Source: Melieria omissa
Lineage: Eukaryota; Arthropoda; Insecta; Diptera; Ulidiidae
Assembly (NCBI GenBank): GCA_963971225.1
Contig: OZ020269.1
Location: forward strand, 41,251,264-41,315,263
Reading direction: 5' to 3'
DNA length: 64,000 nt
Numbering within the stretch: the first letter of the stretch is position 1; the number at the start of each line of letters is the position of its first letter. Below, in pieces: positions 32,421 to 44,039 of this stretch. Both the position numbers and the translations under genes were made by a program. The notes beneath the pieces are model-generated. The model searched no databases and was not told the origin of the DNA. It saw only the letters and a program-made list of their open reading frames with translations.

Positions 32421-35400
32421 TCAATGAAGTGACGTAGTTTTATGGCATTTTCTGTATGTGTTGCGTTAAATTTCCATACAATTTGCATATGGGTGAAATA
32501 TCACCCGAACGTCGCCCACGTAACTTTTTTTGTAATCACCGTTAGAATGAAATAATCAATAAGTTTTAGATAATTTCTAAAACTAATAATGGTTTGTTAC
32601 AAATACAAGAAACCTTAATCACTTTGATAAATATATAGGAAAGTTATAGCATCCCAAAGTTGAAAATGGGTGAAAAATCACCCGAACGACGGATTAGGGT
32701 TAAGGACCTTTTTCATATCCTTTTTTTTACAAATAGATAAAAAGTCAATTTTATTTAAATTCTTGAGCCTTTCCTCTTTCATCTTATATACATATCGCCA
32801 TATTCTAACGAGGTTAAGTATTTTTTATATATTTTTTTATTTTTATCCCCTTTAAAATGTTGAAGTCCTTTTAAAAGGACAAAGGATGTAGCAATGAAAA
32901 ACTGAGTACGCAGTATTACTATGTTTGGTCTCTAGTTTCACGCCCATATGGATTTTTTCCAGTGTGAAAAATGCTGTCGCACGGTGTTATCAATTAAGGA
33001 GTGAACCAGAAAAATTTTAGAATTTTTACGCATCCAGCATACGAAAATGCCAAGAGTTAGGAGGCTGGTATTTGCTAGTGAAAGTATCTATAATTATTGC
33101 AGTTTCTTGCTATATTAGTCAATTGCATCTTGGATCCACTTTAGTCAACATGTCCAGCCCGCAAAAGTACTGCAACAAATTAATACTGGACATTTACTTT
33201 ACTTATAAGACGAAGTCTAGACCACAGATAACTCATCATATAGATGTCCAGCGGCCAAGGAAAAAATGTGTCAAAAAGTTCGACAAATTTGGCCTCCGAT
33301 AAGAGCTTTTTGGCCTCTAATGTCACTCACACAAACACCGCTTCACACGCATTGTGCTCTGTTTTGAGATACAGAAATATGTGATTTTTAGTCAAAACGG
33401 CGCTTGTCTGTTATCATACCATTTAAGCAGCCAGTCGGGATTGAGTGTTGATGGTCAAACGCGTAAGCGGGAGTGTCTTGGACGACAAGTTCGCGGTTCG
33501 ATCCTTACTGTAGCTACTAAGATTTTTGTGACTTTTTTTAATATATTCCTTTTTTACGACCCGTGAAAACAATATAAATGAAACATTTATTTGGTTTCTA
33601 GATCTATTGATTAGTACATTTTTTGGCTTTGGAGACACATATAATTGTTCGCAAGTTTTAAAATCAATCAACCAAACGCAGCATACGGTTACAGACAACC
33701 ATACAGCAAAAGGATTCGGTTGATGATGGCAGGCGCTCATGGGCGTACCTAGGTATGGGTAGAGGAGGGTAGTTTCTCCTCGTAATTCTATATTTTATAT
33801 ACATATGCACAGAAATCTATATTCTATTCTATTTGAATTTTATATTCTGAATTTGGAAATGTAGTTATGTCTTTGCCCCCTTTAATTTGTTGCTGGGTAC
33901 GTCCAGGCACTTGCTTTTCGCAAAAAAGAATGAAAGCATCAGCACAATCTGCCAAAACGAATGTAATTGTTCAGCGGTCACTACATTGTCGCAATACAGT
34001 TACGCCGACGCAAAGGATAGACCTGCTGGCGCCGCAGCTATTGGCAATGCGTTGCCTTAGCAACGATGTGTATGTATCATGCCAAAGAAAATAAAGACTT
34101 CATATTCTTTGATCATACACAAAATTTTTAGTGCCGATTCATTTATATCACATCTTTTTAACATATTATTAATTTCTTTAATTATTAATTAATTTTAAAC
34201 TAAATTTAATATTAACAAAAAAAAAGCGTCAAATGTTAAGAAAAATTTTGCTTCTCGCCCAGCCTTGAACCCGAGGTGAAATTTACGAAAAATAAATTAC
34301 GGATATCTGATGTGCTGTCTACGTGTTACACCAAATACAGTACGTGATCGTTGTAGCTAAAATCATAAATGTATGTTGCAAAAAAGAATATCACAAGCAA
34401 GAAAAGAAATTCAAAATTAATTCAATCCGACAAAAGTTCTGGATGAGCACATGCAGCTGTGTGTGTAAAATAGCTTTGCGGAAAAAAGTTGTAATTCAGA
34501 GCTTGAAATTTTTGTGCCGTTTTCGTCGTATGAGAGTGGACATCTATATGATGAGTTATCTGTGTCTAGACAAGCATTGCAAGGGAAAGCAAAGCGAGCG
34601 TAGCGACGATTTATAGTGTTATAAACAACTACAACGCGGGAAACTCCATCTACAGAACCGAAGAATTAGGCGGAAAAAAGGGTCTGAGTAACCAAGAAGT
34701 GCTGAAGAGGGTTGTTAGCACATATCGGATTAACCCCACGAGGTCGACTTGAGATGTTGCAGCTGCATCAGGCACATCGCAATCAACTGAGATGCGATAT
34801 AAGCGAAGTCAATGGTTAAGGACCTACGGACAGCAGAAAGTGCCTGACCGGTCGGAAGCAAAAGGAAAAATAGCGAAGACGCGGTCTCGGAAACTGTATG
34901 ACGATTACGTAACCAAGTTCATTTGAGTGATTCTCGATGATAAAACCTACTCTATAATAACGCTGCACAACAAAATCAAACTTTTTTTAAAATAACAAGG
35001 TTCTGACAACTGATTCTGGTAGAGGGGACCAAAAAAAAATATACGTGTATCGGCGTTTTGAAAGTTTACGTCTGAATTTTTTTTTAGGGGGGGGTCAAAG
35101 TTGCCCCCTTTTTGCTCATTCTTATGGTGATTCGGCACACAAAAACCATGTAACCTCACATTGTAGGTATGTGATGTGTTCAGCAATTTGATGTAAAATA
35201 CTACGAAGAATAGTTTTGTGGAGCAGTTTAACCCTGTAACTCCTATTTTTATGGGTCAGTTTGACCCTTCTTTTCTAAAATGCCAAAAATGTAGTGTAAA
35301 ACAGGACTTTTTATGAATAAAATGTACCACGATATTATTCGCCATAAAATTCTACTATAGGTCTCTGAATACATCAAAGCTCAGATATTAACCTGAACGT

Positions 35401-35563
35401 CAGAATTAAGCCAAAACTGAAAATGTGTTTAAGTGTTTATTTCGTACTTAATCAAAATTGGTATTAAAAACTGCTACAAAAATTGATTTTTGGGGGTTAG
35501 TGTGTATGTGAAAAATGTTGAACGCAAAATTTCACCGTACAAATGAAAGCTCTAGATATAATA

Positions 35564-36031
35564 CAGTGCAAGCTCGATTTTCGCGACTAATTAAAAACCA
35601 GACCTGTCGCGAAAACCGAATTTTCGCGATAATAACATAGAACCCAAATTTTTGCTGAAAAATATTATGTAATTTTTAAAATTAGAATTGATTTTATTGA
35701 TATATTTACAATTTAAACATTTTTAAAGAAATTGGAGATTTTGAGTTGTTTTTTTGGCAAATTATTTTTTAAAATAACAACTGAATCACGACGTTCATAT
35801 AGTGCTGTTGTCGGCTTAAAAATCCAAAAAGGTTAATATACGAAAATACGTAGATTTCCCATTTTTGGTTATAGACATTGTAATACAATTAAAAAAAAAT
35901 GAAAGTCGCGAAAATAGAACCCGTTTTTCGTAAACTGTCGCGATTATAGAACCTGCAATGTTAAACACGAAGCCGTCGCGATAACCGGGCCGTCGCGATA
36001 ATGGGTAGTCGCGAATACCGAGCTTGCACTG
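35564..36031. mobile_element. pogo/Tigger-like MITE
   Basis: Ends CAGTGCAAGCTCG and CGAGCTTGCACTG, with TTTCGCGACTA and TAGTCGCGAA just inside, flanked by TA. 468 bp, no gene. The CAG start with TA duplication fits the pogo/Tigger branch of Tc1/mariner. Confidence 0.7.
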
Positions 36032-36170
36032 TATATAAATAGAAAAATGTACCTACCATTTTAGGTATTTAAGGTATTCATTATATTTTTCGTTTAGCTC
36101 TTGGCAATTTAACACCGTTATCAAATAATGTCCAATACTTTTGCCTTTATACCGTTCCTCAATGGGGGGC

Positions 36171-36328
36171 CAGTGGCGGATTCAGGGGAGGGGGTTTGGG
36201 GTTGAACCTCCCCGAAATATTAGGATCGACTTTAAAACTGCATACAAATTAAAAGACATTTTATAAGTGTTAAAGAATTACTTTTTGAAACCCCCGCCCC
36301 CTGAAATATATTTCTGAATCCGCCCCTG
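36171..36328. mobile_element. 158-bp hAT-type MITE
   Basis: Ends CAGTGGCGGATTCAG and CTGAATCCGCCCCTG are imperfect inverted repeats. Flanks TGGGGGGC and ATGGGGGC differ at one base, an 8-bp duplication as made by hAT transposases. Confidence 0.65.
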
Positions 36329-36339
36329 ATGGGGGCACA

Positions 36340-36860
36340 TGTCTGATGAAATCGTTCCCCATGTTTATCGGATTCTGTTGCCAACTGATATTCGAAGTAA
36401 TCCATATGAGAATTCAGAAAATGAATTTTTGGTGACACATGAACACCTAGTTTTTCGAATGCACTCATCATGGTGTCGACGTGCATTCGAGCAGTAAGAG
36501 AATGATTTTTGCCTAGAACATTGTCAATGACTCCTTTAATGCTTTTCCATGCGACAATCTCATTTAGTGAAAGCATTTGATCGAATTCGGCGCTATGCAT
36601 GATCCTTTTTATCTCAAGGACCAACAAAAACACCTGTTGTAATAAAAAAACGAGATTTTGTAAATTAATTGGTATGAAACAAAAGTAAAGTTTTAGCATT
36701 CATACCTTTTGTATCTTTACTTCGCTTAGTTTTCGAAACAATGTCTTCAGAAAGTTAAATACCGATCCATTTGTATCCAAACACTTAACAAAATTGTTTA
36801 CGACACCAAGTTTTATATGTAATGGTCGTAAAACAATTTTTTTTGTTGGCACAAGTGGTG
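36340..36860 (-). pseudogene. Decayed gene of a conserved arthropod transposon-associated family
   Basis: Minus-strand exon near 36850-36710 reads PPLVPTKKIVLRPLHIKLGV, then NFVKCLDTNGSVFNFLKTLF; a GGTATG donor follows. The next exon (about 36640-36345) reads LEIKRIMHSAEF, AWKSIKGVIDNVLG, KIHFLNSHMDYF and DKHGERFHQ. This PLHIKLG ... HFL.SH.D.F ... GERFHQ signature is common in uncharacterised multi-copy insect and hydra proteins, but I cannot name its function. It could be the cargo or the transposase of the surrounding element. Stops are present upstream. Confidence 0.5.
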
Positions 36861-38280
36861 GATAGAAAATATTATGCTCGCCTTATGTCCCTTCAGCTCT
36901 CGGCTCCCAGTGTTATTTGGGATATTGGTTGCCCTTCCATCTGCTATTCCACGTGCAAGTTTTGTAGGACATTTTAGTACCAATTTTGAATAAGTACAAA
37001 ATAAACACTTAAACACATTTTCAGTTTTGGCTTAATTCTGGCGTTCAGGTTAATATCTGAGCTTTGATGTATTCAGAGACCTATAGTAGAATTTTATGGC
37101 GAATAATATCGTGGTACATTTTATCTTTAAAAAGTCCTGTTTTACACTACATTTTTGGCATTTTAGAAAAGAAGGGTCAAACTGACCCATAAAAAAGGAG
37201 TTACAGGGTTAAAATGGTCCACAAAAATGTTCTTCGTAGTATTTTACATCAAATTGCTGAACACATCACATACCTACAATGTGAGGTTACATGGTTTTCG
37301 TATGCCGAATCACCATAAGAATGAGCAAAAAGGGGAAAACTTTGACCCCCCCTAAAAAAAAATTCTGACGTAAACTTTTAAAACGCCGATACACGTATAT
37401 TTTTTTTTGGTCCCCTCTACCAGAATCCGTTGTCAGAACCTTGTTATTTTTTTTTGTGTTGTGCAGTGTAATGGAACACAAAGAAAATACTCCGAAGTGA
37501 AATACACCAAATTTCGAAAACGCTTCATGGTTTGGCAAGCTATTTGCTACTGCGGTCTACGGAGCAAGGTTTTCATTACGACAGGAAAAATTAACGGTAG
37601 AATTTATATGAAAGAATGTCTGCAAAAACTCTTTATACCATTTATTGAATAGCACAAAGGAACAGTTTTATTTTGACCAGACCTAGTGACAAGCCACTAC
37701 TTCAGGTCAACTATGGAATGGTATGAAGGAAATTGTGTCACGGTGGTCCCAAAAGAGGCAAATCCTCCCAAATGCCTGTAACTTCGGCCTATTGAAAGAT
37801 ATTGGGCTGTAATGAAGCAAACCTTAAGAACAACAAACAAAGTTTGCAAAAATGATATACAGTTCTGAAATCGATGAAAGCAAGCTTATGCAATAGTCAC
37901 CGAAAGTACTGTCCAGTCTCTAATTAAGAACGTTAAGAAAAGTATAAAAAAATGTTGTAACCACTAATTATATTTCATTAATTTTTCTTGTGAATTAGAG
38001 TTTAGGAAATTTATAATAAATTGCAGTTTATTTTAGTAAAATCAGACTATTACCTTTTTTTAAATGTGTCCTTAAAAATTCTAAATTTTTTCTGGTTCAC
38101 TCCTTAGTTAAGGCTGTTTTCACACGAAACATTGGTAGATTCAACTCTGATTGTTATGTTACATTTCGTGTTTGTAAGCAAAGGAAATAGGAAAATCGAC
38201 ATGTTTTGTGTTCGTGGAGGACATTTGACTGGTGGACTGTCCTCCACAATGGAGGACGGGTGGCAAGCCTACCTTTAAAT

Positions 38281-38365
38281 CTAAAGAACTAAAAATGTTG
38301 TCTGGGAAACGCCGACATAAACGTGGCTCGGAGTCAAAGTTCACAGTTTTTATCGAAAAAACTCT
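38281..38365. repeat. Left half of a dispersed repeat interrupted by BEL-2
   Basis: 38281-38365 plus 43999-44035 together match 52556-52660 (shared GGGAAACGCC, CTCGG, ATCGA and GATTTACACGATA). The uninterrupted copy at 52556 therefore shows the empty site. Confidence 0.6.
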
Positions 38366-38601
38366 GGCTAAATGAGTGCTGTCTCTAGTGATCTGTCAAT
38401 CCCATAGCTAATAACTTTCTTTCCTTGTCCTTTTGTACCCATGTTTCCCCCAATTTTCTGCTCCCCGGCTTCCGCCGTTTGTATTGTATAATGTTTACTG
38501 TTTATTTTTGTTACTCGTTATTCGTAAGCCGACGAATAAAGACACTCCCCAACCCGAATCTACCCGCATTTTCTTTCCCCCGCTCCTCGACGAATTGTTC
38601 A
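38366..38601 (+). repeat. BEL-2 5' LTR
   Basis: 236 bp. The downstream TGGTCCATCGAGCCATTCGC starts with TGG and is the candidate primer site. Confidence 0.85.
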
Positions 38602-39149
38602 TGGTCCATCGAGCCATTCGCGAATGAGCCGCGAATATTTCTATTAACAGAAACATTACAAAAAATCAGTACAAAACAATTTCAAACACAAATCAACAAT
38701 TACAAAGTGACACAAGAAAAAACTTGGTGAAAAGTGAAACAAACAAAAGAGAAAAACCAAATAGAGTGACAATTTACACAACAGTGAAATCAGATCACAA
38801 ATCACAACTAAAAAGATAAACTACAAATATTTAAACAGTGCACGAATATCAAAAACTAAAAACAAAAAAGTACAAAACATTGAAAAGTGCAGTGACACAC
38901 AAAAGAAGCAAAAGAAGGGCAGCAGAATAAACAACAACAAACACACTCACAACAGTACACAGAGCAGACTAAGAGGGCAGCAACAACCGCAAACAACATA
39001 GAAGCGCACAAACAGCGGACAGACGACACACACCACATAGAGGTGATCCCCATACTCGGGCACTGGGCCCACTAAGATAAGCCCACAAATTTTTTGTTAA
39101 AAATTAACAAATATATAATCACATTCACTAACACAAAAACATATATGGC

Positions 39150-40253
39150 ATGGCTCAGATGTCGGACATCATTGAGATGCTCCAAACTCAGTCCCCCAAG
39201 CTCGCTGCGCATATGGAACCGGTTCGACCCCTAGAACCAGCAAATACATCATACATTTGCCTACAAGTTCCGCCTTGTGATACCGAAACCTTCTTCGGGG
39301 GCTATGAGGAGTGGCCGTCCTTCCGGGACATGTTTACTGCGGTTTACATCAACTACCCCAGCTCACTCCACCCAAAAAAATTTTATCACCTCCGATACAA
39401 AACGCAAGGTAAAGCCGGTGCTACTGTAAAGTAATATGCATTAACCGATGAGAATTTCGGACTCGCGTGGGAAGCTTTAAAATCACGCTTCGAAAACAAA
39501 CGCATGCACATTGATACACAAATCAGATCCCTTTTAAATATCGCTCCTGCCCACACTGAAAATAGTGAGGCGCTACAGCGGATCCAAAGCACTATAAACA
39601 ATTGTCTGTCTGTTCTCAATTCTCAGGCCGTAGACACTGACAATTGGTATCCGCTATTGGTTTAAATATGTTGTACCAAATTGCCCCAAGAGATACTCGC
39701 TCTATGGGAGCAATCACTGACATCCCGGAAGGATCTGCCACCCTGGTCGCAAATGGATGAGTTCCTGACCGGCAGCAATGAGGTACTTGAACGGCTGCAT
39801 AGCATTCGCCCTGCTAAGCTGAAATCACAACCCTCGACTTCCAATCTCCTCCCGAATCGGCCACACAAATCCCTAAATTATTATACTCAAGTAAAAAGGG
39901 ACTTCGAGTGCAAACTCTGCAACGCAAATCATCCCATACGGACTTGCCAGAGCTTCAAAAGACCCACCCCCCAGAGTCGACTTAAATACGTTAAGAAGCA
40001 CAATCTCTGCGTGAATTGGCTTGCTACATCGCACCTCACTAAAGATTGTACAAGCAATTTTACGTGCGTATATTGCCAAAAGAAGTACCATTCCATGCTT
40101 CATTTCCCCAAAAGCAATGCGCAACCATCTCAATCTCCTAATCAGTCATATTCGACCCGTCCACAGGTCGCAACAGCTCCAAAACGAACGCCCAACAGCT
40201 CCGCTACTCAGTCCCCCCTTTCGGATGCGCAACCTCGCACATCTTCCAGGTAA
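39150..40253 (+). pseudogene. gag: BEL-2 Gag
   Basis: Starts MAQMSDIIEMLQTQ at 39150. The capsid region (TFFGGYEEWPSFRDMFTAVY) is stopped at TAA 39432-39434 (...GATVK*), continues in frame (LTDENFGLAWEALKSRFENKR) and stops again near 39663. It resumes from 39681 and carries zinc knuckles CKLCNANHPIRTC and CVYCQKKYHSM to 40253. The order matches BEL Gag (DUF1759 type plus zinc region). Confidence 0.75.
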
Positions 40254-40256
40254 AGT

Positions 40257-41340
40257 ATGATCCAAGTACAAGCCTTACACTCCAATAATGGCACCCAATC
40301 CCTTCTGCGTACGGCACTGGTGTCTATTGAGCACTCAGGAAAGTTATTCAAACTTCGAGCGTTGATCGACCAAGCCTCTCCCAATCGAGAAATCCCCCTT
40401 CCAAATCTCGGGCATGGGCGGTCAGATTGTGCAAAATGCCAATCATACTGACATTATTGACATTGGCAGTCCCTCAAACGAGCACGAAACTCCCCGTGCA
40501 AGCTATCGTGCTCCAAGAGCTTACGAAATTGCTCCCACCTCGTCACATACACCCTCCTAATATGAAAGATTTCGCCATGCTAGATCTCGCTGATCCAAAC
40601 CCCTTCGCGACAGCGCAGATCGATATGTCAATCACTGGCATTGATCTCATCCCGCAGATCATGCTCGAAGGTACCCACCGGAATGTATGCGGCAGCTTAC
40701 TTGCTCAGCATACAGTATTCGGTTGGGTATTAAGCGGTCCAGTATCCCCTTCTTCGCATTTGACATGTGCCACAGAGGTACAAAATCGCCATATGCATAC
40801 TGGTACCGCCCTTCGAAATAACCTTCCCGCCCTAAAGAAAGCCCTTTCAATCCCGTAGGGTTTCCACCTCAGGAAATAATGGGAAATCACTCTGAACCCA
40901 CCACTCCTGCAAACTCATTCCCAAACCGACAAATTCCCCCCTTTGTTGCCAACCGTTCCGATTCCGCAGGATGGCTTTCGTCTCTAATGAGACAAAAAAA
41001 GGGTTCGACAAGAGCGTTGGCTTAACGCCACTCGTTCCACACCCCCAACCACTGGCCGAAATTACAACCCTTCGCAATTCCTCATTGCACCGACTTCATC
41101 CCGGGTCCGAAAAGAGGACAGTCGCCACTGCAATGCGACTTGCTCCAAACGCTGCAAATCCCGCAGACGTCGGACTAATCGGGAATAAACTCCAAGATCT
41201 ATAAGATCTCCCTCTCTGGTGGAACGGCTCCAGTAATTCTCATGCACACACAGTTCCAATTCTGTATCAAAGAGCTGTTGAAAAGCCCTCTCGAAAAGCA
41301 AGCCGACATTTCGGTCGGTTCTCCTGCTTCTCTCGAACCC
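40257..41340 (+). pseudogene. pol: BEL-2 Pol remnants
   Basis: The protease active site reads ALIDQAS in place of LLDSGS. The frame shifts near 40430 to MCKMPIILTLLTL... with LIPQIMLEGTHRN and TVFGWVLSGPV (to 40858), the C-terminal part of the BEL protease domain. RT is absent. Near 41140-41215, NAANPADVGL and LPLWWNGSS represent the block after RNase H, so most of RT and RNase H is deleted. No integrase frame remains at 42806-43219. Confidence 0.65.
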
Positions 41341-41350
41341 TACAAACATA

Positions 41351-42805
41351 CTCTGTGGTGCATAACTATAGCCTAGTTTTATTTTATAGGTTATTTTGAT
41401 TCCAAGTATAGAGTATGAGAGTATACAAAAAATCGTGGTATGAGGAATAAGAGAGCTTGCGAGGACACATATTAGGAGAGAAGAATTCTTAAAATAAAAT
41501 AGGCCAATAGGCCAAGAGGGAAAAGTGTGATTTTTTTTTTGGTGCATGGGTGCAACTATAGTGGATTTTTAAACATTGAGAAGTTTAATAATGCGTGGAT
41601 CCACCCTTGTTGTGAATCATTTCAAAAACACGGTTTGGAATGCTTTCTACCAAGCGTGTTCGCGTCTCAAGACTCACAGACTCCCATGATGTAACAATAG
41701 CGCTTTTTAGTTCATCGACATTTGTGTACTGCTTATTTTCTTCGTAAATCAGTCGTACAATAATTCCCCAAACATTCTGGATCGGATTTAGATCTGGGGA
41801 GCATGCTGGCCACTTCAAAAAAGTGATGTTGTTAGACTGAAACCATTCTCTTGTCTCCCGACTGGTGTGCCGCATTGTCTTGTTGGAATGTCCAATCAAC
41901 CTCTAGATTTTTTTCACTTTTTACACTTGGGTGTATTCTGCAGAGTTCATTCGTGTGCTGGGGAACGCCAACTCCAACATGCCATCTACACAAAAGGCAC
42001 CCCAAACCCAAACGAATATCCCTCCAGTAAGAGTTGAAACCATCAGGCCCGTCGAAATTAAACTTTTTCTCATCAGAGAAAATTACCTATACCGGAAAAA
42101 AGGATTAATTTTTACTTATTAATGACCTTATTAAGATAAACTGCCTTTTCCCAATTCGTTCTCATGTTCTCTCGTTCAAACTCGAGGCGTGCATTTGTGT
42201 GACGGGGCAGCAATTTGGGAGCAGATTTAAGTTTTTCCCGGATGAGGGTGGGAGACCTCTTAATTGCGCGGTTAATGGTCAAACGCGAAACATTTAGGTC
42301 ACATTCCCTAGCAATCTTTGATGCAGACTTCAAAGAATTCCTGGCTAGATTTTGAATGCGACGAGTATCGCGTTCAGATAACTTCGGTTTCGGACCACCC
42401 CGACGGTTGTTTCCATAATTTTCGGGATCTGCTAAATAATTACGCACAACTCGGTCAGACCGGCTTAATTTTCGCGCGATTTCACTAAAATTTAATCCTG
42501 CTTCCTTAAATGCACTTATTTTGCCTTTTAAGGACAGTTATGATTGATATTAAAAACAAATGTGACATCAAACGAAAATTTCGAATAAACTGGAGTACAA
42601 AGAAACTAGGTTATAGTTATGCACCAATAAAAAGTCACACTTATCCCTCTTACGGTATAACGGCGTATTTTATTTTAAGAATTCTTCTCTCCTAATATGT
42701 GTCCTCGCAAGCTCTCTTATTCCTCATACCACGATTTTTTGTATACTCTTTTGGAATCAAAATAACCTATAAAATAAAACTAGGCTATAGTTATGCACCA
42801 CAGTG
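41351..42805 (-). mobile_element. Tc1 element with long IR/DR-type ends, in BEL-2
   Basis: Ends CTCTGTGGTGCATAACTATA and its mirror, flanked by TA (41349-41350, 42806-42807). Inverted arms extend about 200 bp. Each arm carries two similar sites, outer GTGGTGCATAACTATAGCC and inner GGTGCA(ACTATAG / TAACTATAACC), the two-site arrangement of IR/DR-type Tc1 elements. Confidence 0.85.
41585..42447 (-). pseudogene. Tc1 transposase, catalytic Glu replaced by Gln
   Basis: N-terminal part at 42447-42112: paired-like helix-turn-helix (GGPKPKLSERDTRRIQNLAR, VSRLTINRAIKR). Then in another frame FSDEKKFNFDGPDG, the first Asp near 42083, and DWTFQQDNAAHTS, the second near 41880. The last part reads SPDLNPIQNVWG (near 41770), where the DD34E motif needs NPIENVWG: the codon is CAG, one base from GAG. 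The tail ends ...GGSTHY at 41585. Frameshifts near 42110 and 41890 also break it. Confidence 0.8.
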
Positions 42806-43219
42806 TATTTTATTATAACGTACAAAATAATCGTGCATAACCCTCTCGAAATTTTCACTTTCCCTAAAAAGTGGCAATTCGGCCAATTTAAGATAACTAG
42901 TCTCACATTCTCCCGGCTGTAGCTTAAGCGAACCCCGCGCCATGTTTGCTCATTCCCATGATGTCGCCTCAATACTGTAATTTCAAATCATCTGACATCT
43001 ACCTCCATTGCAGATCGTACGCTAGCCGACCATCGCAGCAGATGCCTTCAAGTTTATACTGCATGGCAACAAGGAAGCGCTCAACGCACTCTCCAGGGTT
43101 CCATCATCGATGATCGACGACAACCCCTCAGCCGTCAGCACACCCTGCAGCCGTCCGCCGCAACTCACCGCCATAACTTCACAACTTTAATAAATTGCAA
43201 TATGCAATGGCGGCCGCGA

Positions 43220-43993
43220 TGGCTAAATGAGTGCTGTCTCTAGTGATCTGTCGATCCCATCGCTAATCCCTTCCTGTCCTTGTCCTTTTGTACCCATGTT
43301 TCCCCCTATTTTCTGCTCCCCGGCTCCCGCCGTTTGTATTGTATAATGTTTACTGTTTATGTTGTTTACTGTTTCACTGACCCATATACTCTGAAATTAC
43401 TCTACTCTACGCCGTCTTTATTTGGAGACCGTATCATGTTTGTCATATCATGAACGCATTCAGAAATCGTTTGTACGATTTGCATTGAGATCGTTGAATT
43501 TTGTCGATCCTATTCCTTCTTATGATGCAAGATGTCTGTTAATCAACTTAAAAACGCTACACAGTAGTAGGGTTATCCTTTCACTTTCCTTTGTTTTCGA
43601 CATTAGTGGAGTGATTGATTCCCCATGCCTGCTTGAGCGCATTTCCTTTCATATTCCTACTAGAAGTCTTAGGAGTAATGATATATTCTTACTTGAATGC
43701 GTCAGAACTGTGTACGCTTCCCATGCTCCCATATATAGAGCTTTGAAAGAATCTTTGGCAATTGACTTTTCAATTTCTAAAAATAGCTTTAAGCTAATAT
43801 TACATGAATTAATTACATAGTCTTTAACAGTAATGGTCTCACTAGTTCTACATAATCTGTAAGGAATAATGTATTTCTAGATTATTTAATTAAATAAATA
43901 AATAAATATTTGTTACTCGTTATTCGTAAGCCGACGAATAAAGACACTCCCCAACCCGCGTTTTATTTCCCCCGCTCCGCGACGAATTGTTCA
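43220..43993 (+). repeat. BEL-2 3' LTR, interrupted
   Basis: Matches the 5' LTR at 43220-43360 and about 43908-43993, with several differences. The gap holds a jockey-type LINE fragment. Confidence 0.8.
43361..43907 (+). pseudogene. 5'-truncated jockey-type LINE (ORF2 C-terminus)
   Basis: Frame 43422-43820: ERIQKSFVRFALRSLNFVDP, YDARCLLINLKTLHSSR and DSPCLLERISFHIPTRSLR, the standard C-terminal tail of jockey-clade ORF2 after the RT. It ends with a TAAATAAATAAATAAATA tail. The duplication at the junctions could not be resolved because the flanks are repetitive (GTTTACTGTTT twice). Confidence 0.8.
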
Positions 43994-44039
43994 AACTCAA
44001 TCTCTTTCCAATTGATTTACACGATACGGGCATCAAACG

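Larger units (their letters stand above)
24554..32703 (-). mobile_element. piggyBac-like element B, split by a BEL element and a small mariner derivative
   Basis: TTAACCCTCATCCGACGTTC at 24554 and its mirror GAACGACGGATTAGGGTTAA ending at 32703 are matching ends. Inside each is GGGTGA(CATT/TTTT)TCACCC, a split palindrome. Taking out the BEL insertion and the 628-bp derivative leaves about 2.1 kb. Transposase remnants at 31560-32420 on the minus strand confirm the family. Confidence 0.7.
23915..32990. mobile_element. Long hairpin element with ~290-bp inverted arms
   Basis: Sequence from 23915 (ATAACACCGTGCGAC...) to about 24210 is repeated in inverse at about 32706-32990 (ends GTCGCACGGTGTTAT). 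Similarity looks about 90% or higher along the arms (shared GGCGTGAAACTAGAGAC, AGAGGAAAGGCTCAAGAATT). The interior 24211-24553 holds a smaller hairpin. The piggyBac-like element B was inserted near the centre. No transposase belonging to the hairpin was seen, so it is a foldback or MITE-like element of unknown superfamily. Confidence 0.7.
34961..37468. mobile_element. Long-inverted-repeat element, copy 1 (~490-bp arms)
   Basis: 34961-35455 is mirrored at about 36985-37468 (ends CGCTGCACAAC and GTTGTGCAGTG; TA beside the right end at 37469-37470). TTAACCCTGTAACTCC occurs inside both arms (TTAA 35228-35231 and 37209-37212), followed by GGGTCAGTTTGACCC, a piggyBac-type end. This may be a piggyBac-like element inserted in the centre of a smaller palindrome, or one element with composite arms. 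The interior has two MITEs and a decayed gene. A second copy lies at 45330-49715. Confidence 0.7.
34650..37960 (+). pseudogene. Mariner-like transposase C, split by insertion
   Basis: N-terminal part (34680-34960): NQEVLKRVVSTYRI and SRKLYDDYVTKFI, then VILDDKTY, the first catalytic Asp. After the insertion (37470 on): KRFMVWQAICYCGLRSKVFI, a broken FW.DLA.CHY region (second Asp near 37680) and LRPIERYWAVMKQTLR (37785-37830), with the third acidic residue as Glu. Several stops and frameshifts. The same PELRPIERYW block occurs in element A (15440), and a related one in element D (54780), so three members of one lineage are present. Confidence 0.6.
32997..38104 (+). mobile_element. Tc1/mariner-like element C, interrupted
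   Basis: Ends AGGAGTGAACCAGAAAAATT (32997) and its mirror finishing at 38104, flanked by TA (32995-32996, 38105-38106). Transposase remnants run on the plus strand. A 2.5-kb long-inverted-repeat element (34961-37468) sits exactly inside the transposase after DDKTY. Bases 33040-34640 hold no convincing gene; one stretch near 33460-33510 has a pol III B-box-like GGTTCGATCC. Confidence 0.7.
38366..43993 (+). mobile_element. BEL/Pao retrotransposon 2, old and multiply interrupted
   Basis: LTRs begin TGGCTAAATGAGTGC and end GAATTGTTCA (38366-38601 and 43220-43993). They are flanked by AACTC at 38361-38365 and 43994-43998, an exact 5-bp duplication. The 3' LTR is split by a jockey fragment. A Tc1 element (41351-42805) sits in the pol remnant. 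LTRs show several differences, so it is older than BEL-1. Confidence 0.85.

Noticed and set aside
33460..33515. tRNA-like sequence with GGTTCGATCC
   Set aside because: A B-box-like decamer is present, but no convincing A box and no cloverleaf could be built; at most a tRNA-derived relic.
34323..34616. 97-aa plus-strand frame
   Set aside because: No recognisable domain, inside a mariner-like element upstream of its transposase remnant; probably chance.
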